64,000 nucleotides of DNA from Sphingomonas vulcanisoli (GTDB lineage: Bacteria; Pseudomonadota; Alphaproteobacteria; Sphingomonadales; Sphingomonadaceae). The notes beneath the pieces were generated by a model, which worked only from the letters and a program-made list of their open reading frames with translations, ran no database searches and had not been told where the DNA came from. A program made the translations under genes and the position numbers. How positions within the stretch are numbered: position 1 is the stretch's first letter; each line of letters opens with the position of its first letter. Location: the NCBI RefSeq assembly GCF_011761305.1, contig NZ_JAAOZC010000001.1:1-64000 (forward strand), in the 5' to 3' direction. Shown in pieces: positions 17,508 to 25,854 of this stretch.

Positions 17508-18995
17508 TCAGCGGCTAACATAGACCGCGATCGGGCGGTCTTCGTAGAGTACCGTGCCCTTGAGCCGATAGGATCGCGCGATCCCCGCACGCAGAATGGC
17601 GACGGCGGCGCTGTTGCTTTCCATTACCAACGGCGCGACAAGTACCAGCGGTCTCGCCGCGATCAGGCGGCGCATTTCTGCGGTGGGATCGACGCCGATC
17701 GCGGGCGCCTCCACCGCCGACATCAGATGTGTCGGGAAAGCCCAGCGGCTGGCAAAGCAGGCGTGGGTCAGATGGTACAGGATCGGCGGCCCGTCGAACA
17801 TCTGCATGCAGCCGCGATCGACCTGCGATGGCACGAGCGCCGCGAGCGATGTGGTCATCGCCTGCGCTTCCACCCGATCTTTATCGTTCGGCCAGCCGCT
17901 CGCGGAGAACGGAGACCACAGCGCCAACGTGGCCAGTGCCGTTCCGATCGGCTGTCGCCGGAAGATCGGTGCCCCGCCGATCGAGAGCGGCAGGTAAACC
18001 GGCAGTAGATAGTGGTAGAAAAAGGCGCCTACACACAGGAAACCCAGCACGGCCGCTACCAGCCATCCGAGCAGAAAAAGCCGCCACTGCCGTATTTGCG
18101 GATCGCTTTCCTTTCGCAGCTGCCACCAGGATGCTGCGCAGCATGCGCCGAGCACGAGACTGAGCTGGAAATCCACCATCAGGCGGTTAGGGCCGCCGGG
18201 TGTCGTGTCGCGCAGGCCGATTGACTGGAAATTGGCAAACCAAAATTCATGCGCGGCGCCAAGATACGCGAAAACGCTGAACGCGATCATCGTCGGCAGT
18301 ATCGCCGCGAAAGCACAGGTCAGCACCAACATAACGGTTGCAGCTCGCGGGTTACGCTTGTGCGCCTGCCACGTCAGGACGAGGCCGAAAAACAAGCCTT
18401 CGATCGCGGCGGTATATTTTATCTGAATGGCGAGGCCAACAAGCGCCATCGCGCCGATCGCCTGTCCATTAAAGCGCTGCGCATCCTCAGCCCGCAACGC
18501 ACGCAGAACGAGCGCTGCACCTCCCGCCATTGGCAGATTGTAAAAAACCGGCGCCTGCCCGCCATCGCCGCCTACTGTGCCGATCCACAGCAGATAGGAG
18601 AGGCCCGCCACGATCGCCGGCCATTCCCCCGCAATGTTGCGGACGATGCGGCTGACGACCCATGCCGTCGCCGCGGCGACGGCGGTTGCGACCAGCTGAT
18701 ACTGCACGATCCCAACTCCGCCGAGCAGACGGATCGCGGCATAGATCGCGAAGACGCCCGGCGATTTGCGGTCCCAGATGTCTAGATACAAGAGTTGGCC
18801 GTGCAGCAGGCGATCCCCGACCAACAAATAGAATTGTTCGTCCACCTCGATCGCGGGGTTGCCGAGTTGCGTCATGCGCAACAGCAAGGCGGCCGCCAGC
18901 ATAAGGAGCCCCGTGGCCCAGGGCGATGGCCGCGTCACTGCGCCGGCCAAGTGAAATGTCTGTGCGAAAGGGCGTTGTAGGGCAGGAGCGGTCAT
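17508..18995 (-). CDS. GT-C membrane glycosyltransferase, family 39-like (first paralogue)
   Basis: A polytopic membrane protein of 495 residues with about eleven hydrophobic helices. It fits the GT-C/PMT-like glycosyltransferases that use polyprenyl-phosphate sugars and act on the periplasmic face. The acidic loop after helix 1 reads AIEVDEQFYLLVGDRLLHG, with the Asp-Glu expected for the catalytic loop, followed by DIWDRKSPG. The C-terminal periplasmic tail has the signature QMFDGPPILYHLTHAC, shared with the next gene. Acceptor unknown. The start overlaps the stop of the upstream paralogue as ATGA, and the gene ends head-on against phaR with no gap. Confidence 0.86.
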   Translation of the reverse strand: MTAPALQRPFAQTFHLAGAVTRPSPWATGLLMLAAALLLRMTQLGNPAIEVDEQFYLLVGDRLLHGQLLYLDIWDRKSPGVFAIYAAIRLLGGVGIVQYQLVATAVAAATAWVVSRIVRNIAGEWPAIVAGLSYLLWIGTVGGDGGQAPVFYNLPMAGGAALVLRALRAEDAQRFNGQAIGAMALVGLAIQIKYTAAIEGLFFGLVLTWQAHKRNPRAATVMLVLTCAFAAILPTMIAFSVFAYLGAAHEFWFANFQSIGLRDTTPGGPNRLMVDFQLSLVLGACCAASWWQLRKESDPQIRQWRLFLLGWLVAAVLGFLCVGAFFYHYLLPVYLPLSIGGAPIFRRQPIGTALATLALWSPFSASGWPNDKDRVEAQAMTTSLAALVPSQVDRGCMQMFDGPPILYHLTHACFASRWAFPTHLMSAVEAPAIGVDPTAEMRRLIAARPLVLVAPLVMESNSAAVAILRAGIARSYRLKGTVLYEDRPIAVYVSR

Positions 18996-20458
18996 TCGAT
19001 CCTCCGCCGGAAGACCTGGATGTTGCGCTCGTCCACCCAGCTTTGACCGACGAGGCGATAGTGCGCCGCCAGCCCTGCGCGCATCAGCGCAAAGGTCGCC
19101 GGGTTGGGCGGACGTGTATAGACGTCGCTGATGGTGATGATTTCGGGACGCACTGCTAGGATGCGCCGGACCTCGCGCTGCGGATCGATGCCGATCGCAT
19201 GTGCCTCGATCGCGGCACTTAGATGATCGGGAAAGATAAAGCGGCTGACAGTGCAGGCATTGGTGAGGTGGTAGAGGATCGGCGGCCCGTCGAACATCTG
19301 CATGCAGCCCTGCGCGACAGTGGCGGGTATTAGCGCGCCAAGCGCGGCCATCTGGCGTTGCGAGTGCAACGTCGCCGCGCGCCCGTGCCAATCGATCTGG
19401 CTGATAGGTATCCATGCGCAAAAGGTGGCGAGGACGAGGCCGAGAGGACGGCGACGGAAAGCCGGGGCGACGGCGGCGGTCAGCGGGATAAATAGGGGCA
19501 GCAGATAATGCGCATAGAGCAGACCCAGCGAAGCGACGCCGACGCAGGCTGCTCCGCACCAGCCGATCATGAACAACTGCCAACGTCGCGCCGCCGGATC
19601 GCGCCACAGCGTCCAAAGGCTCACCGCCAAGCAGAGCATGAAGGGAAGCAGCCACAGCGCGACGGTGGCGACGTGGCTGCGGCTGTCGGCAGCGGGCGTC
19701 TCGCCGCGCAGGAAGATCGAGGTGAAATTGGCAAACCAGAAATCGTGCAGATGCGCCATCGCCGCATAGGCGCCGAGCGCGAGCAGGGTTGGGGCAAGCG
19801 CGGTTGTGGCGAGCAGAATAATCTCGATCGATGCGCGGGCGGCGTCGCGGCGTAACGCGCGATATGCAACTACGAGGCCGAAGTAGGCTCCTTCGAACAA
19901 CACAGTATATTTGATCTGGATGGCGATGCCGATCAGCCCCATTGCGGCAAAGCTTCGGGATCGCGCGAAGTGATCCTCGGGCTGCAGAAGCAGCACCGCC
20001 GCTGCCGCGACAGGCAGGCCATAGAAGACCTGCGCCTGTCCGCCGCCTCCCTCGGCAACCTCCAGCCAAAGCAGGTAGAGAATGCTGGAGAGAATCGCGG
20101 CGGTGTCGCTTGCTACGCGACGGCCGATTGCGAAGATGCAGAGCATGGTGCCGATCGCGCAAGTCGTTGCCAGCAGCTGATAGGCCACGAACCCTTGCCC
20201 GAAGAGCGCCGCAAAAGCATAGATCAGGAACAGCCCGATCGGTTTGCGGTCCCAGATATCGACATAGGGTAGCGCGCCGTGAAGCAGCCGATCGCCGACC
20301 AGAAGATAGAATTGCTCATCGATCTTGAAGGCCGGATCGCCGAAGTGCGGCAGCCGGATCGCCAGCGCCACAGCGGGCAGCAGCACGGACGCATAGGTCC
20401 GGGGCAGCGAGATCCGCAGCGGGCGAGTGGGTAACGGCAAGGCGGCGGTGGCCGTCAC
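18992..20458 (-). CDS. GT-C membrane glycosyltransferase, family 39-like (second paralogue)
   Basis: A 488-residue paralogue of the following gene with the same layout: KIDEQFYLLVGDRLLHGALPYVDIWDRKPIG after the first helix, about eleven helices, and a C-terminal stretch with QMFDGPPILYHLTNAC. The pair probably arose by tandem duplication, and the two may act on successive sugars. The start is the GTG at 20458 in a GTGA overlap with the stop of the family 22-like gene. A longer frame to 20758 lies inside that gene and is not needed. Confidence 0.86.
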   Translation of the reverse strand: MTATAALPLPTRPLRISLPRTYASVLLPAVALAIRLPHFGDPAFKIDEQFYLLVGDRLLHGALPYVDIWDRKPIGLFLIYAFAALFGQGFVAYQLLATTCAIGTMLCIFAIGRRVASDTAAILSSILYLLWLEVAEGGGGQAQVFYGLPVAAAAVLLLQPEDHFARSRSFAAMGLIGIAIQIKYTVLFEGAYFGLVVAYRALRRDAARASIEIILLATTALAPTLLALGAYAAMAHLHDFWFANFTSIFLRGETPAADSRSHVATVALWLLPFMLCLAVSLWTLWRDPAARRWQLFMIGWCGAACVGVASLGLLYAHYLLPLFIPLTAAVAPAFRRRPLGLVLATFCAWIPISQIDWHGRAATLHSQRQMAALGALIPATVAQGCMQMFDGPPILYHLTNACTVSRFIFPDHLSAAIEAHAIGIDPQREVRRILAVRPEIITISDVYTRPPNPATFALMRAGLAAHYRLVGQSWVDERNIQVFRRRIE

Positions 20459-21939
20459 TGATCGGTCCGCACCAACATGCGGTTGATCTCGAACACCGAT
20501 CGGATGGCGGCGCATCGGCCGGGGCGGATGAAGAGGCACAATGGCGGGTCGCCGGCAGCAGAGGCGGCGCACTTCCCGAGGACAAATCCCGGCGGGACGG
20601 GGGAAGCGGCGGGCGCGATGATGCGATTGAAACCTGTGGCGTCGCGGAGCAGCATTGCAGCCTCGTCCGGGCGGTAGGCGTAGATCGGAACGGCGCGATG
20701 CAAATAGGCGTAACCGCCGCCCTTGGAGAAGGGCGTGGCGAGCGTCGCTAGGCCGCATAGTCCCGGATCATCGTGAAGGCTGGTATACAGATCGGGACCG
20801 CGTGCATCGAAATCGCGGTAAGTGCCGACGCGGCCGCTCGCCGCCAGCGATGCCGACGCGCCCGTCCACAGCAAAAGCGCCATCGCGGTCGCAAGGCGAG
20901 CGCGTTCCGGCCAGCGGCGCGCCGCCACCGCCACGAGATCGCCCGTGCCGATGGCGGCGAGGAGGAGCAGGATCGCCTGCGTCAGCAGGATGAAGCGATA
21001 TTCCTTATGGTCGATCGCCATATGCAGCCCGAGATTGACCAGCGCGGCCGCGCAAAGCGCCGGTTGCCGTCGCGCACCGATCGCCGCCATCGTCAGCATC
21101 GGCAGCGCCCATCCGCCCAGCGCGCCCGCGATCCCCGAGAGATAGGCCGTGGGCGGCGAGGTGCCATAGATCGCAGCGCGATCGTGCAGCAGGTTCTGCC
21201 TGACATATTCGATCGCCCAGCCGAACGGCGGCTGTCGCATCGCCAGATCGATAGTGACCGAGGCAAGCGCGGCGGCCGCCATGCCGATCACGAAGGCTTT
21301 CCACATCGCCCGGCGCCGAAGCATCAGGACCAGCAAGATCGCGACGGCGGGCGCGTGCTGCAACCGCAGGATCACGCCGAGCCCGAGCATTGCACCTGCA
21401 AGGACGTAGAGGCGCGCAGAAGACCGTCGGGTGATCAGCGCCGCCGCAGGCAGGATCAGCGCAATCGAGGCGGTTTCGCTAAGGATGTGGGGAGCGAGAA
21501 AGATGAACTCGCCCCAGATCGCGGCGATTACGGCGGCGATCAGCCCGTGTCGTCGCCCGATCCGGGCACCGAAACTCCACGCCGTCCAGACGATCGTCAG
21601 CGACAGGCAGGCGGCGAGCGCGCGTGGCAGCAGCAGATAGGCGAGGCTATCCGGCGCGATCCGATCCCCCAGCGCCATCGGAACGGCGACGGTCAGCGGC
21701 AGCAGCCAGCTGCGCATCCCGTAACGATATTCCCACGGCACCACGCCCTGGCCGAAGACCAGTCGATGCGCCTGCTCCAGATATTGGAACAGCTCGTCCG
21801 GATGATAGAGGCCGGCGAAAGGCGCCATCGCCAGCCGCAGCGCCAGCGCCAGGCCGAAGATCGCCAGCAGTGGCCCGTCCACCGCGATGCGCGCAGGCGC
21901 GGCAGGATGCGCAGCGCGCGGCAGGATGCGGGTGGCCAT
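20455..21939 (-). CDS. GT22-like membrane mannosyltransferase
   Basis: A 494-residue polytopic protein with the hallmarks of CAZy family 22, known from eukaryotic GPI-anchor and ALG9/ALG12 mannosyltransferases and found sporadically in bacteria: HPDELFQYLEQAHRLVFG in the first luminal/periplasmic loop, WEYRYGMRSWLLPL, and HKEYRFILLTQ in a later loop. It should transfer a sugar, by family analogy a mannose, from a lipid-phosphate donor. It is the first gene of a three-gene overlapping operon. Just upstream lies a composite repeat at 21983-22103. Confidence 0.87.
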   Translation of the reverse strand: MATRILPRAAHPAAPARIAVDGPLLAIFGLALALRLAMAPFAGLYHPDELFQYLEQAHRLVFGQGVVPWEYRYGMRSWLLPLTVAVPMALGDRIAPDSLAYLLLPRALAACLSLTIVWTAWSFGARIGRRHGLIAAVIAAIWGEFIFLAPHILSETASIALILPAAALITRRSSARLYVLAGAMLGLGVILRLQHAPAVAILLVLMLRRRAMWKAFVIGMAAAALASVTIDLAMRQPPFGWAIEYVRQNLLHDRAAIYGTSPPTAYLSGIAGALGGWALPMLTMAAIGARRQPALCAAALVNLGLHMAIDHKEYRFILLTQAILLLLAAIGTGDLVAVAARRWPERARLATAMALLLWTGASASLAASGRVGTYRDFDARGPDLYTSLHDDPGLCGLATLATPFSKGGGYAYLHRAVPIYAYRPDEAAMLLRDATGFNRIIAPAASPVPPGFVLGKCAASAAGDPPLCLFIRPGRCAAIRSVFEINRMLVRTDQ

Positions 21940-21982
21940 CCGCCCCGCGCTAGTCGGTTATGGTTAATCCTTCCCTAGCGCA

Positions 21983-22103
21983 GATCCTCCCCTGGAAGGG
22001 GAGGGGGACCGACCGCAGCATGGTGGAGGGGTGTCCCGCTATCGAAAGGGTGACACCCCTCCGTCATCGCTACGCGATGCCACCTCCCCTTGCAGGGGAG
22101 GAT
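21983..22103. repeat. composite palindromic element (TCCTCCCCTG family)
   Basis: A modular element: hairpin CCTCCCCTGGAAGGGGAGG, a short palindrome, GGAGGGGTGT with inverted ACACCCCTCC, a second palindrome (ATCGCTACGCGAT), and a closing hairpin CCTCCCCTTGCAGGGGAGG. Same order of modules as at 44430-44549 and 50201-50320, but opposite orientation. Lies between engB and the glycosyltransferase operon. Confidence 0.9.
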
Positions 22104-22122
22104 CAAATTGAGGCCGGCACGC

Positions 22123-22770
22123 CTAGCGCACCGCCTCCAGCACCGCCGCCCGCAGCTCAGCGATCCCGCCGCCCTTCTCGCTCGATGTGGCGAGGATTTC
22201 GGGGTGTGCGGCGGCGTGTTTGCGGGCTTCGGTGGCGACGGCGGCGCTGACCTTTTCCAGCTCGCTCGCCTTGACCTTGTCGGTCTTGGTAAGGACGATG
22301 CGGTAGGAGACCGCCGCCTTGTCCAGCATCTCGATCATCTCGAGATCGACCGGCTTGATGCCGTGGCGGCTGTCGATCAGCACCAGCGCGCGCTTGAGCG
22401 TCGGGCGGCCGCGCAGGAAATCGTTGACCAGGAAACGCCACTTCCGCACCAGATCCTTGGGCGCTTCGGCGAAGCCATAGCCCGGCATATCTACCAGCCG
22501 CATCGTGGCGGGCTCGCCTACCTCGAAGAAGTTGAGTTCCTGCGTGCGGCCCGGCGTGTTCGATGTGCGCGCCAAGCTGTTGCGGTTGGTCAGCGCGTTG
22601 AGCAGCGAGGATTTGCCGACGTTCGATCGGCCCGCGAACGCCACTTCGGGCAGATCGGGCGCGGGCAAATGCTCCAGCCCCGGCGCCGATTTGAGGAAGG
22701 TGATCGGCCCAGAAAACAGCTTCCGAGCGGCTTCGGTCAGCTCGGCCTGCTGCGCCTCTTCCTCGGTCAC
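22123..22770 (-). CDS. engB: ribosome biogenesis GTPase EngB (YihA/YsxC)
   Basis: A 215-residue essential-type GTPase for large ribosomal subunit assembly. G motifs: G1 [10 protein letters not shown]2 region around NTPGRTQ, G3 VDMPGYG, G4 LTKTDK, and G5 ATSSEKG near the C-terminus. The start is the GTG at 22770, overlapping the yidC stop as GTGA, so translation is coupled to yidC. It is the last gene of rpmH-rnpA-yidD-yidC-engB. Confidence 0.95.
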   Translation of the reverse strand: MTEEEAQQAELTEAARKLFSGPITFLKSAPGLEHLPAPDLPEVAFAGRSNVGKSSLLNALTNRNSLARTSNTPGRTQELNFFEVGEPATMRLVDMPGYGFAEAPKDLVRKWRFLVNDFLRGRPTLKRALVLIDSRHGIKPVDLEMIEMLDKAAVSYRIVLTKTDKVKASELEKVSAAVATEARKHAAAHPEILATSSEKGGGIAELRAAVLEAVR

Positions 22771-24470
22771 GGTTTCACAGGATCCTTCATCCCCGGCGTG
22801 CGCGCATAGAGGATGCGCTGCTGGCCGAGCGTGAGCAGGTTGTTCGCGACATAATAGAGTTGCAGTCCGGCCGCGAGCGGCGCGAAGAACAGCATCATCA
22901 TCCACGGCATGATCGCCATCACCTGCTGCTGCGCCGGATCGCCCGCGACCGGATTGAGCTTCATCTGCGCCCACATCGTGATGCCGAGCAGGATGGCGAG
23001 CATGCCGAGGTGGAGCATTCCCGGCGGCTGGAAGGGTAGGTAGCCGAACAGGTTGATCGGGGTCAGCGGATCGGGCGCGGACAGATCCTTGATCCACAAA
23101 GCGAAGGGCTGGTGGCGCATCTCGATCGACAGCGCGAGCACCTTGTAGAGCGCAATGAAGATCGGCATCTGGATGAAGATCGGCAGGCAGCCCGCCATCG
23201 GATTGGCCTTTTCGCTCTTGTAGAGCGCCATCATCTCCTGCTGCAGGCGGGGCTTATCGTCTTTGTAGCGGTCCTGCAGCGCCTTCATCTTGGGCTGGAG
23301 AACGCGCATCTTCCCCATCGAGGCGAACTGCTTCTGCGCAACAGGGAAGAGGATCGCGCGGATGATGATCGTCAGGCAGATGATCGCCACGCCGAAATTG
23401 CCGATGTGCACGAACAGCCAATCGAGCAGGTAGAAGATCGGCTTTTCGAACCACACGAACCAGCCCCAATCGATCGCGCGATCGAACTGCGGGACGCCGG
23501 CATCCTGATAGGCATCGAGGACGCGGACCTCCTTGGCGCCCGCGAAGAAGCGCTGCTCGGTCGTCTGGCTCTTGCCGGCGGCGATCGTGATTGTCGGGGC
23601 GGCGGCATCGGCCTGGTAACGGCCCGAACCATCGGCGCGGAAACCCGCGTCGGCAGAGACATTCTGCGCAGGGATGATCGCGGTCTGCCAATATTTATCG
23701 CCGAAGCCGATCCAGCCGCCGGTCGTCTGGAAGCGTTGGCCGGCGGCGCCCGCGCTATCGAGATCCTTGAAGCCCACCGAATAATTGGTCGCGCCGTTGA
23801 AGGTGCCGATCGGGCCGGTGTGCATCGTCCAGCTCGACGGATCCTTGGAGATGCCGACACGGCTGATCAGGCCATAGGGGCGGAGCGTCAACGGGGCAGG
23901 GCCGGTGTTGGTCACCGTCTGCGTGACGGTGAACATATAATTCTGATCGACCGCGAACTTCAGCTGGAAGCGCTGGCCTTTGCCATTGTCCCAGCTCAGC
24001 GTCACTGGCTTGGCGGGGGTGAGGGTGGTGCCGTCGGCGGTCCATACGGTATCGCCATTGGGCAGCGCGGCATTGTCGCCACTCCATCCGAAGCCGGCGA
24101 AATAAGCGTCCTGCGTGCCGCCGGGCGAAAGCAGGCGGACCGGCGGGCTATCCTTGGTGATCGTTTCGCGGTGGCCGAGCAGCACCAGATCGTCGATCCG
24201 CGCGCCCTTCAATGCGATCGAACCGGCGATGCGAGGGGTGGCGATGGCGATGCGGGGTGATTCGCGCAACACGATCGCGCGATCGCGGATCGTGTTGGCG
24301 CTATCCTGCGCAGCCTCCGGCTTGGGCAGGGCGACCTGCTTGCCCTTGACGATCTCGGTAGCGGGCGGATTCGCGACCGGCGGCAGATAGCGCTTCGACA
24401 GGAAGCCCCAGCCGATGATCACGAGCGCCGAGAGAGCGATCGCCAGGATGAAGTTGCGCGAATTTTCCAC
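22767..24470 (-). CDS. yidC: membrane protein insertase YidC
   Basis: A 567-residue inner-membrane insertase that places Sec-dependent and independent proteins in the membrane. The N-terminal anchor ([19 protein letters not shown]) is followed by a large periplasmic beta domain (about 60-340). The conserved five-helix core starts at about 350 ([20 protein letters not shown]), with [10 protein letters not shown] and a C-terminal basic tail. Length is normal for gram-negative YidC. AGGA occurs before the ATG; yidD ends 22 bases upstream. Confidence 0.97.
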   Translation of the reverse strand: MENSRNFILAIALSALVIIGWGFLSKRYLPPVANPPATEIVKGKQVALPKPEAAQDSANTIRDRAIVLRESPRIAIATPRIAGSIALKGARIDDLVLLGHRETITKDSPPVRLLSPGGTQDAYFAGFGWSGDNAALPNGDTVWTADGTTLTPAKPVTLSWDNGKGQRFQLKFAVDQNYMFTVTQTVTNTGPAPLTLRPYGLISRVGISKDPSSWTMHTGPIGTFNGATNYSVGFKDLDSAGAAGQRFQTTGGWIGFGDKYWQTAIIPAQNVSADAGFRADGSGRYQADAAAPTITIAAGKSQTTEQRFFAGAKEVRVLDAYQDAGVPQFDRAIDWGWFVWFEKPIFYLLDWLFVHIGNFGVAIICLTIIIRAILFPVAQKQFASMGKMRVLQPKMKALQDRYKDDKPRLQQEMMALYKSEKANPMAGCLPIFIQMPIFIALYKVLALSIEMRHQPFALWIKDLSAPDPLTPINLFGYLPFQPPGMLHLGMLAILLGITMWAQMKLNPVAGDPAQQQVMAIMPWMMMLFFAPLAAGLQLYYVANNLLTLGQQRILYARTPGMKDPVKP

Positions 24471-24492
24471 GAGAGGATTTCAGCCTTGAACT

Positions 24493-24711
24493 TTAGGGCA
24501 CCGGATCATGGCCGCACCCGCCCCAGGGGTTGCAGCGCAGCAGTCGTTTCAGCGCCAGCCAACCGCCAGCGAGCGCCCCATAGCGCGACAAAGCCTCGAT
24601 CGCATAGGCCGAGCATGACGGTTCATAGCGACAGCTGGGCGGCAGGATGCGCGACGGGCCGATCTGCCAGGCGCGCGCGAGGAGGATGAAGGGCGCGGCG
24701 AGAGGGCTCAT
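24493..24711 (-). CDS. yidD: membrane protein insertion efficiency factor YidD
   Basis: A 72-residue amphipathic protein linked to YidC function. Family signature: [39 protein letters not shown] and the terminal GGCGHDPVP. The start at 24711 overlaps the rnpA stop as ATGA. Firm assignment by motif and by position between rnpA and yidC. Confidence 0.95.
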   Translation of the reverse strand: MSPLAAPFILLARAWQIGPSRILPPSCRYEPSCSAYAIEALSRYGALAGGWLALKRLLRCNPWGGCGHDPVP

Positions 24712-25130
24712 TGCTGCTGCGCGCCTTCATTGCCGCCGGTGCTCCGGCGCAGGCCGGAGCCTTGGAGTGCTGGTGGTGGCACCTGATATACAGCGCTCCG
24801 GCCTTCGCCGGAGCATTTGCGCAGGGCTTTCAGGAGTTCGGCTTTAAGATCGGCATAATCGCGCTCGTCCGCGCCATTGCGGCCGATCAGCACATGATCG
24901 GCACCGGCAACGCCCGCCTCCGGCATCACCTCCCGCGCCAATGCGCGAAAGCGGCGCTTGATTCGGTTGCGCACCACGGCGCCGCCAATCTTCTTGGTAA
25001 CGGTAAAGCCCACGCCCATCGCCGGATCGTCGTCACCCCGCGGGCGCACGAGCAGGACGAAGGCGGGCATGGGCGCGCGCCGCCCCTGATTGGCGGCGAG
25101 AAACTCGGCGCGGCGGCGAAGCCCCCGCAA
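24708..25130 (-). CDS. rnpA: ribonuclease P protein component with repeat-encoded C-terminus
   Basis: Protein subunit of RNase P, which trims tRNA 5' ends. The RNA-binding signature is [27 protein letters not shown]. The last 36 or so residues ([19 protein letters not shown]...) are not family sequence: they come from the palindromic repeat at 24741-24814. The conserved part ends near [10 protein letters not shown]. The start is uncertain: TTG at 25130 gives [14 protein letters not shown], and a CTG at 25148 overlaps the rpmH stop as CTGA. Length is 140 from the TTG. Confidence 0.92.
   Translation of the reverse strand: MRGLRRRAEFLAANQGRRAPMPAFVLLVRPRGDDDPAMGVGFTVTKKIGGAVVRNRIKRRFRALAREVMPEAGVAGADHVLIGRNGADERDYADLKAELLKALRKCSGEGRSAVYQVPPPALQGSGLRRSTGGNEGAQQQ
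24741..24814. repeat. palindromic repeat (CTCCGGC family), in the 3' end of rnpA
   Basis: Left arm GCTCCGGCGCAGGCCGGAGC, right arm GCTCCGGCCTTCGCCGGAGC, each itself a hairpin. The left arm is of the GCAGG subtype and the right arm of the GAAGG subtype, so this copy is a hybrid. The rnpA frame reads through both arms before its stop. Confidence 0.9.
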
Positions 25131-25144
25131 AACCGGCGCTTGGC

Positions 25145-25279
25145 TCAGGCGGAGAGCTTCTTGCGGCCCTGCGCGCGGCGGGCGGCCAGCACCTTGCGGC
25201 CACCGACAGTCGCCGAGCGCGAACGGAAGCCGTGGCGGCGCTTGCGCACGAGATTGCTGGGCTGGAACGTCCGCTTCAT
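25145..25279 (-). CDS. rpmH: 50S ribosomal protein L34
   Basis: A 44-residue ribosomal protein, too short for many gene finders. It reads [20 protein letters not shown], then the family pattern [20 protein letters not shown] and LSA. It heads the rpmH-rnpA-yidD-yidC-engB cluster, the standard order. Immediately upstream on this strand is GAGGAAAGACAG, containing the ribosome site. The stop overlaps a possible CTG start of rnpA. Confidence 0.97.
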   Translation of the reverse strand: MKRTFQPSNLVRKRRHGFRSRSATVGGRKVLAARRAQGRKKLSA

Positions 25280-25321
25280 CTGTCTTTCCTCAAATCCACA
25301 CTGCGGATCGAACCGCAACGC

Positions 25322-25346
25322 AAAAGGCCGCCGGGCTGCGGCGGCC
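25322..25346 (-). terminator. intrinsic terminator after the PGPGW-like gene
   Basis: On the minus strand a seven-base stem GGCCGCC/GGCGGCC with loop GCAGCCC is followed by TTTTGCG. It sits 37 bases after the stop of the minus-strand membrane protein gene and before rpmH, separating the two units. Confidence 0.6.
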
Positions 25347-25383
25347 GATCAATGGGGCGCGGATAGCAAAACGCGGCGCAAAG

Positions 25384-25650
25384 TCAATCGGCGGCAGGCG
25401 CCTTGGCGATCCGCCCGCGCGGCGCCCGCCCCCGGCGCAGCGCCTTGTCGCTCAGCCGGCCAAGCTTGGGATAGCGACGGGTGAGGCTGGCATAGCGCCG
25501 TTTGATCCAGGCTGAGTTACGGAGCAGCAGCACCAGCCCGCCCGCAAACACGAAGACACCCCCCGGCCCAGGCAAGATGCCGACCACCGGGGTCAGCAGG
25601 ATCAACAGCCAGCCGAGGGCCAGCCAGACGAGGCGATAGGGGCGATCCAT
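25384..25650 (-). CDS. small membrane protein, PGPGW-like
   Basis: 88 residues with two hydrophobic helices (LVWLALGWLLILLTPVVGIL and GGVFVFAGGLVLLL) joined by the motif PGPGG, then a basic C-terminal tail (SAWIKRRYASLTRRYPKLGR). This matches the PGPGW family pattern, with Gly replacing the Trp. Function unknown. I chose the ATG at 25650; the frame stays open far upstream only because it runs antisense to comM. Confidence 0.75.
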   Translation of the reverse strand: MDRPYRLVWLALGWLLILLTPVVGILPGPGGVFVFAGGLVLLLRNSAWIKRRYASLTRRYPKLGRLSDKALRRGRAPRGRIAKAPAAD

Positions 25651-25684
25651 TGGCGATAGATGAGCGCCGCCGCCGCCCGACACA

Positions 25685-25784
25685 ACCCGTGATGCTGAAC
25701 TAGTTTCAGCATCCACCCCTCCACATGCTCTTCCGCGAGAGTTGCGCGGTGAATCCTGAAACGAGTTCAGGGGTGACGGTGGCA
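25685..25784. repeat. palindromic element (TGAAAC-GTTTCA type)
   Basis: Contains two hairpins, GATGCTGAACTAGTTTCAGC and CCTGAAACGAGTTCAGG, joined by a spacer with TCTTCCGCGAGAGTTGCGCGG. It lies in the divergent gap between the PGPGW-like gene and comM. Only one copy is seen in this window, so its repeat nature is inferred from its structure. Confidence 0.6.
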
Positions 25785-25854
25785 ACAATCGTTTCCGATG
25801 TGTTCCATTCGCCCAAAATGGCGGTAATAGGGATTCGCAGGGGCAGGGGAACGC

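Noticed and set aside
17508-20162. One fused glycosyltransferase of 884 residues
   Set aside because: It would join two different frames' products; the ATGA overlap at 18992-18995 and paralogous starts show two separate genes.
21983-22103. CRISPR array
   Set aside because: The repeats are inverted modules of different sequence, not direct repeats with regular spacers; no cas genes.
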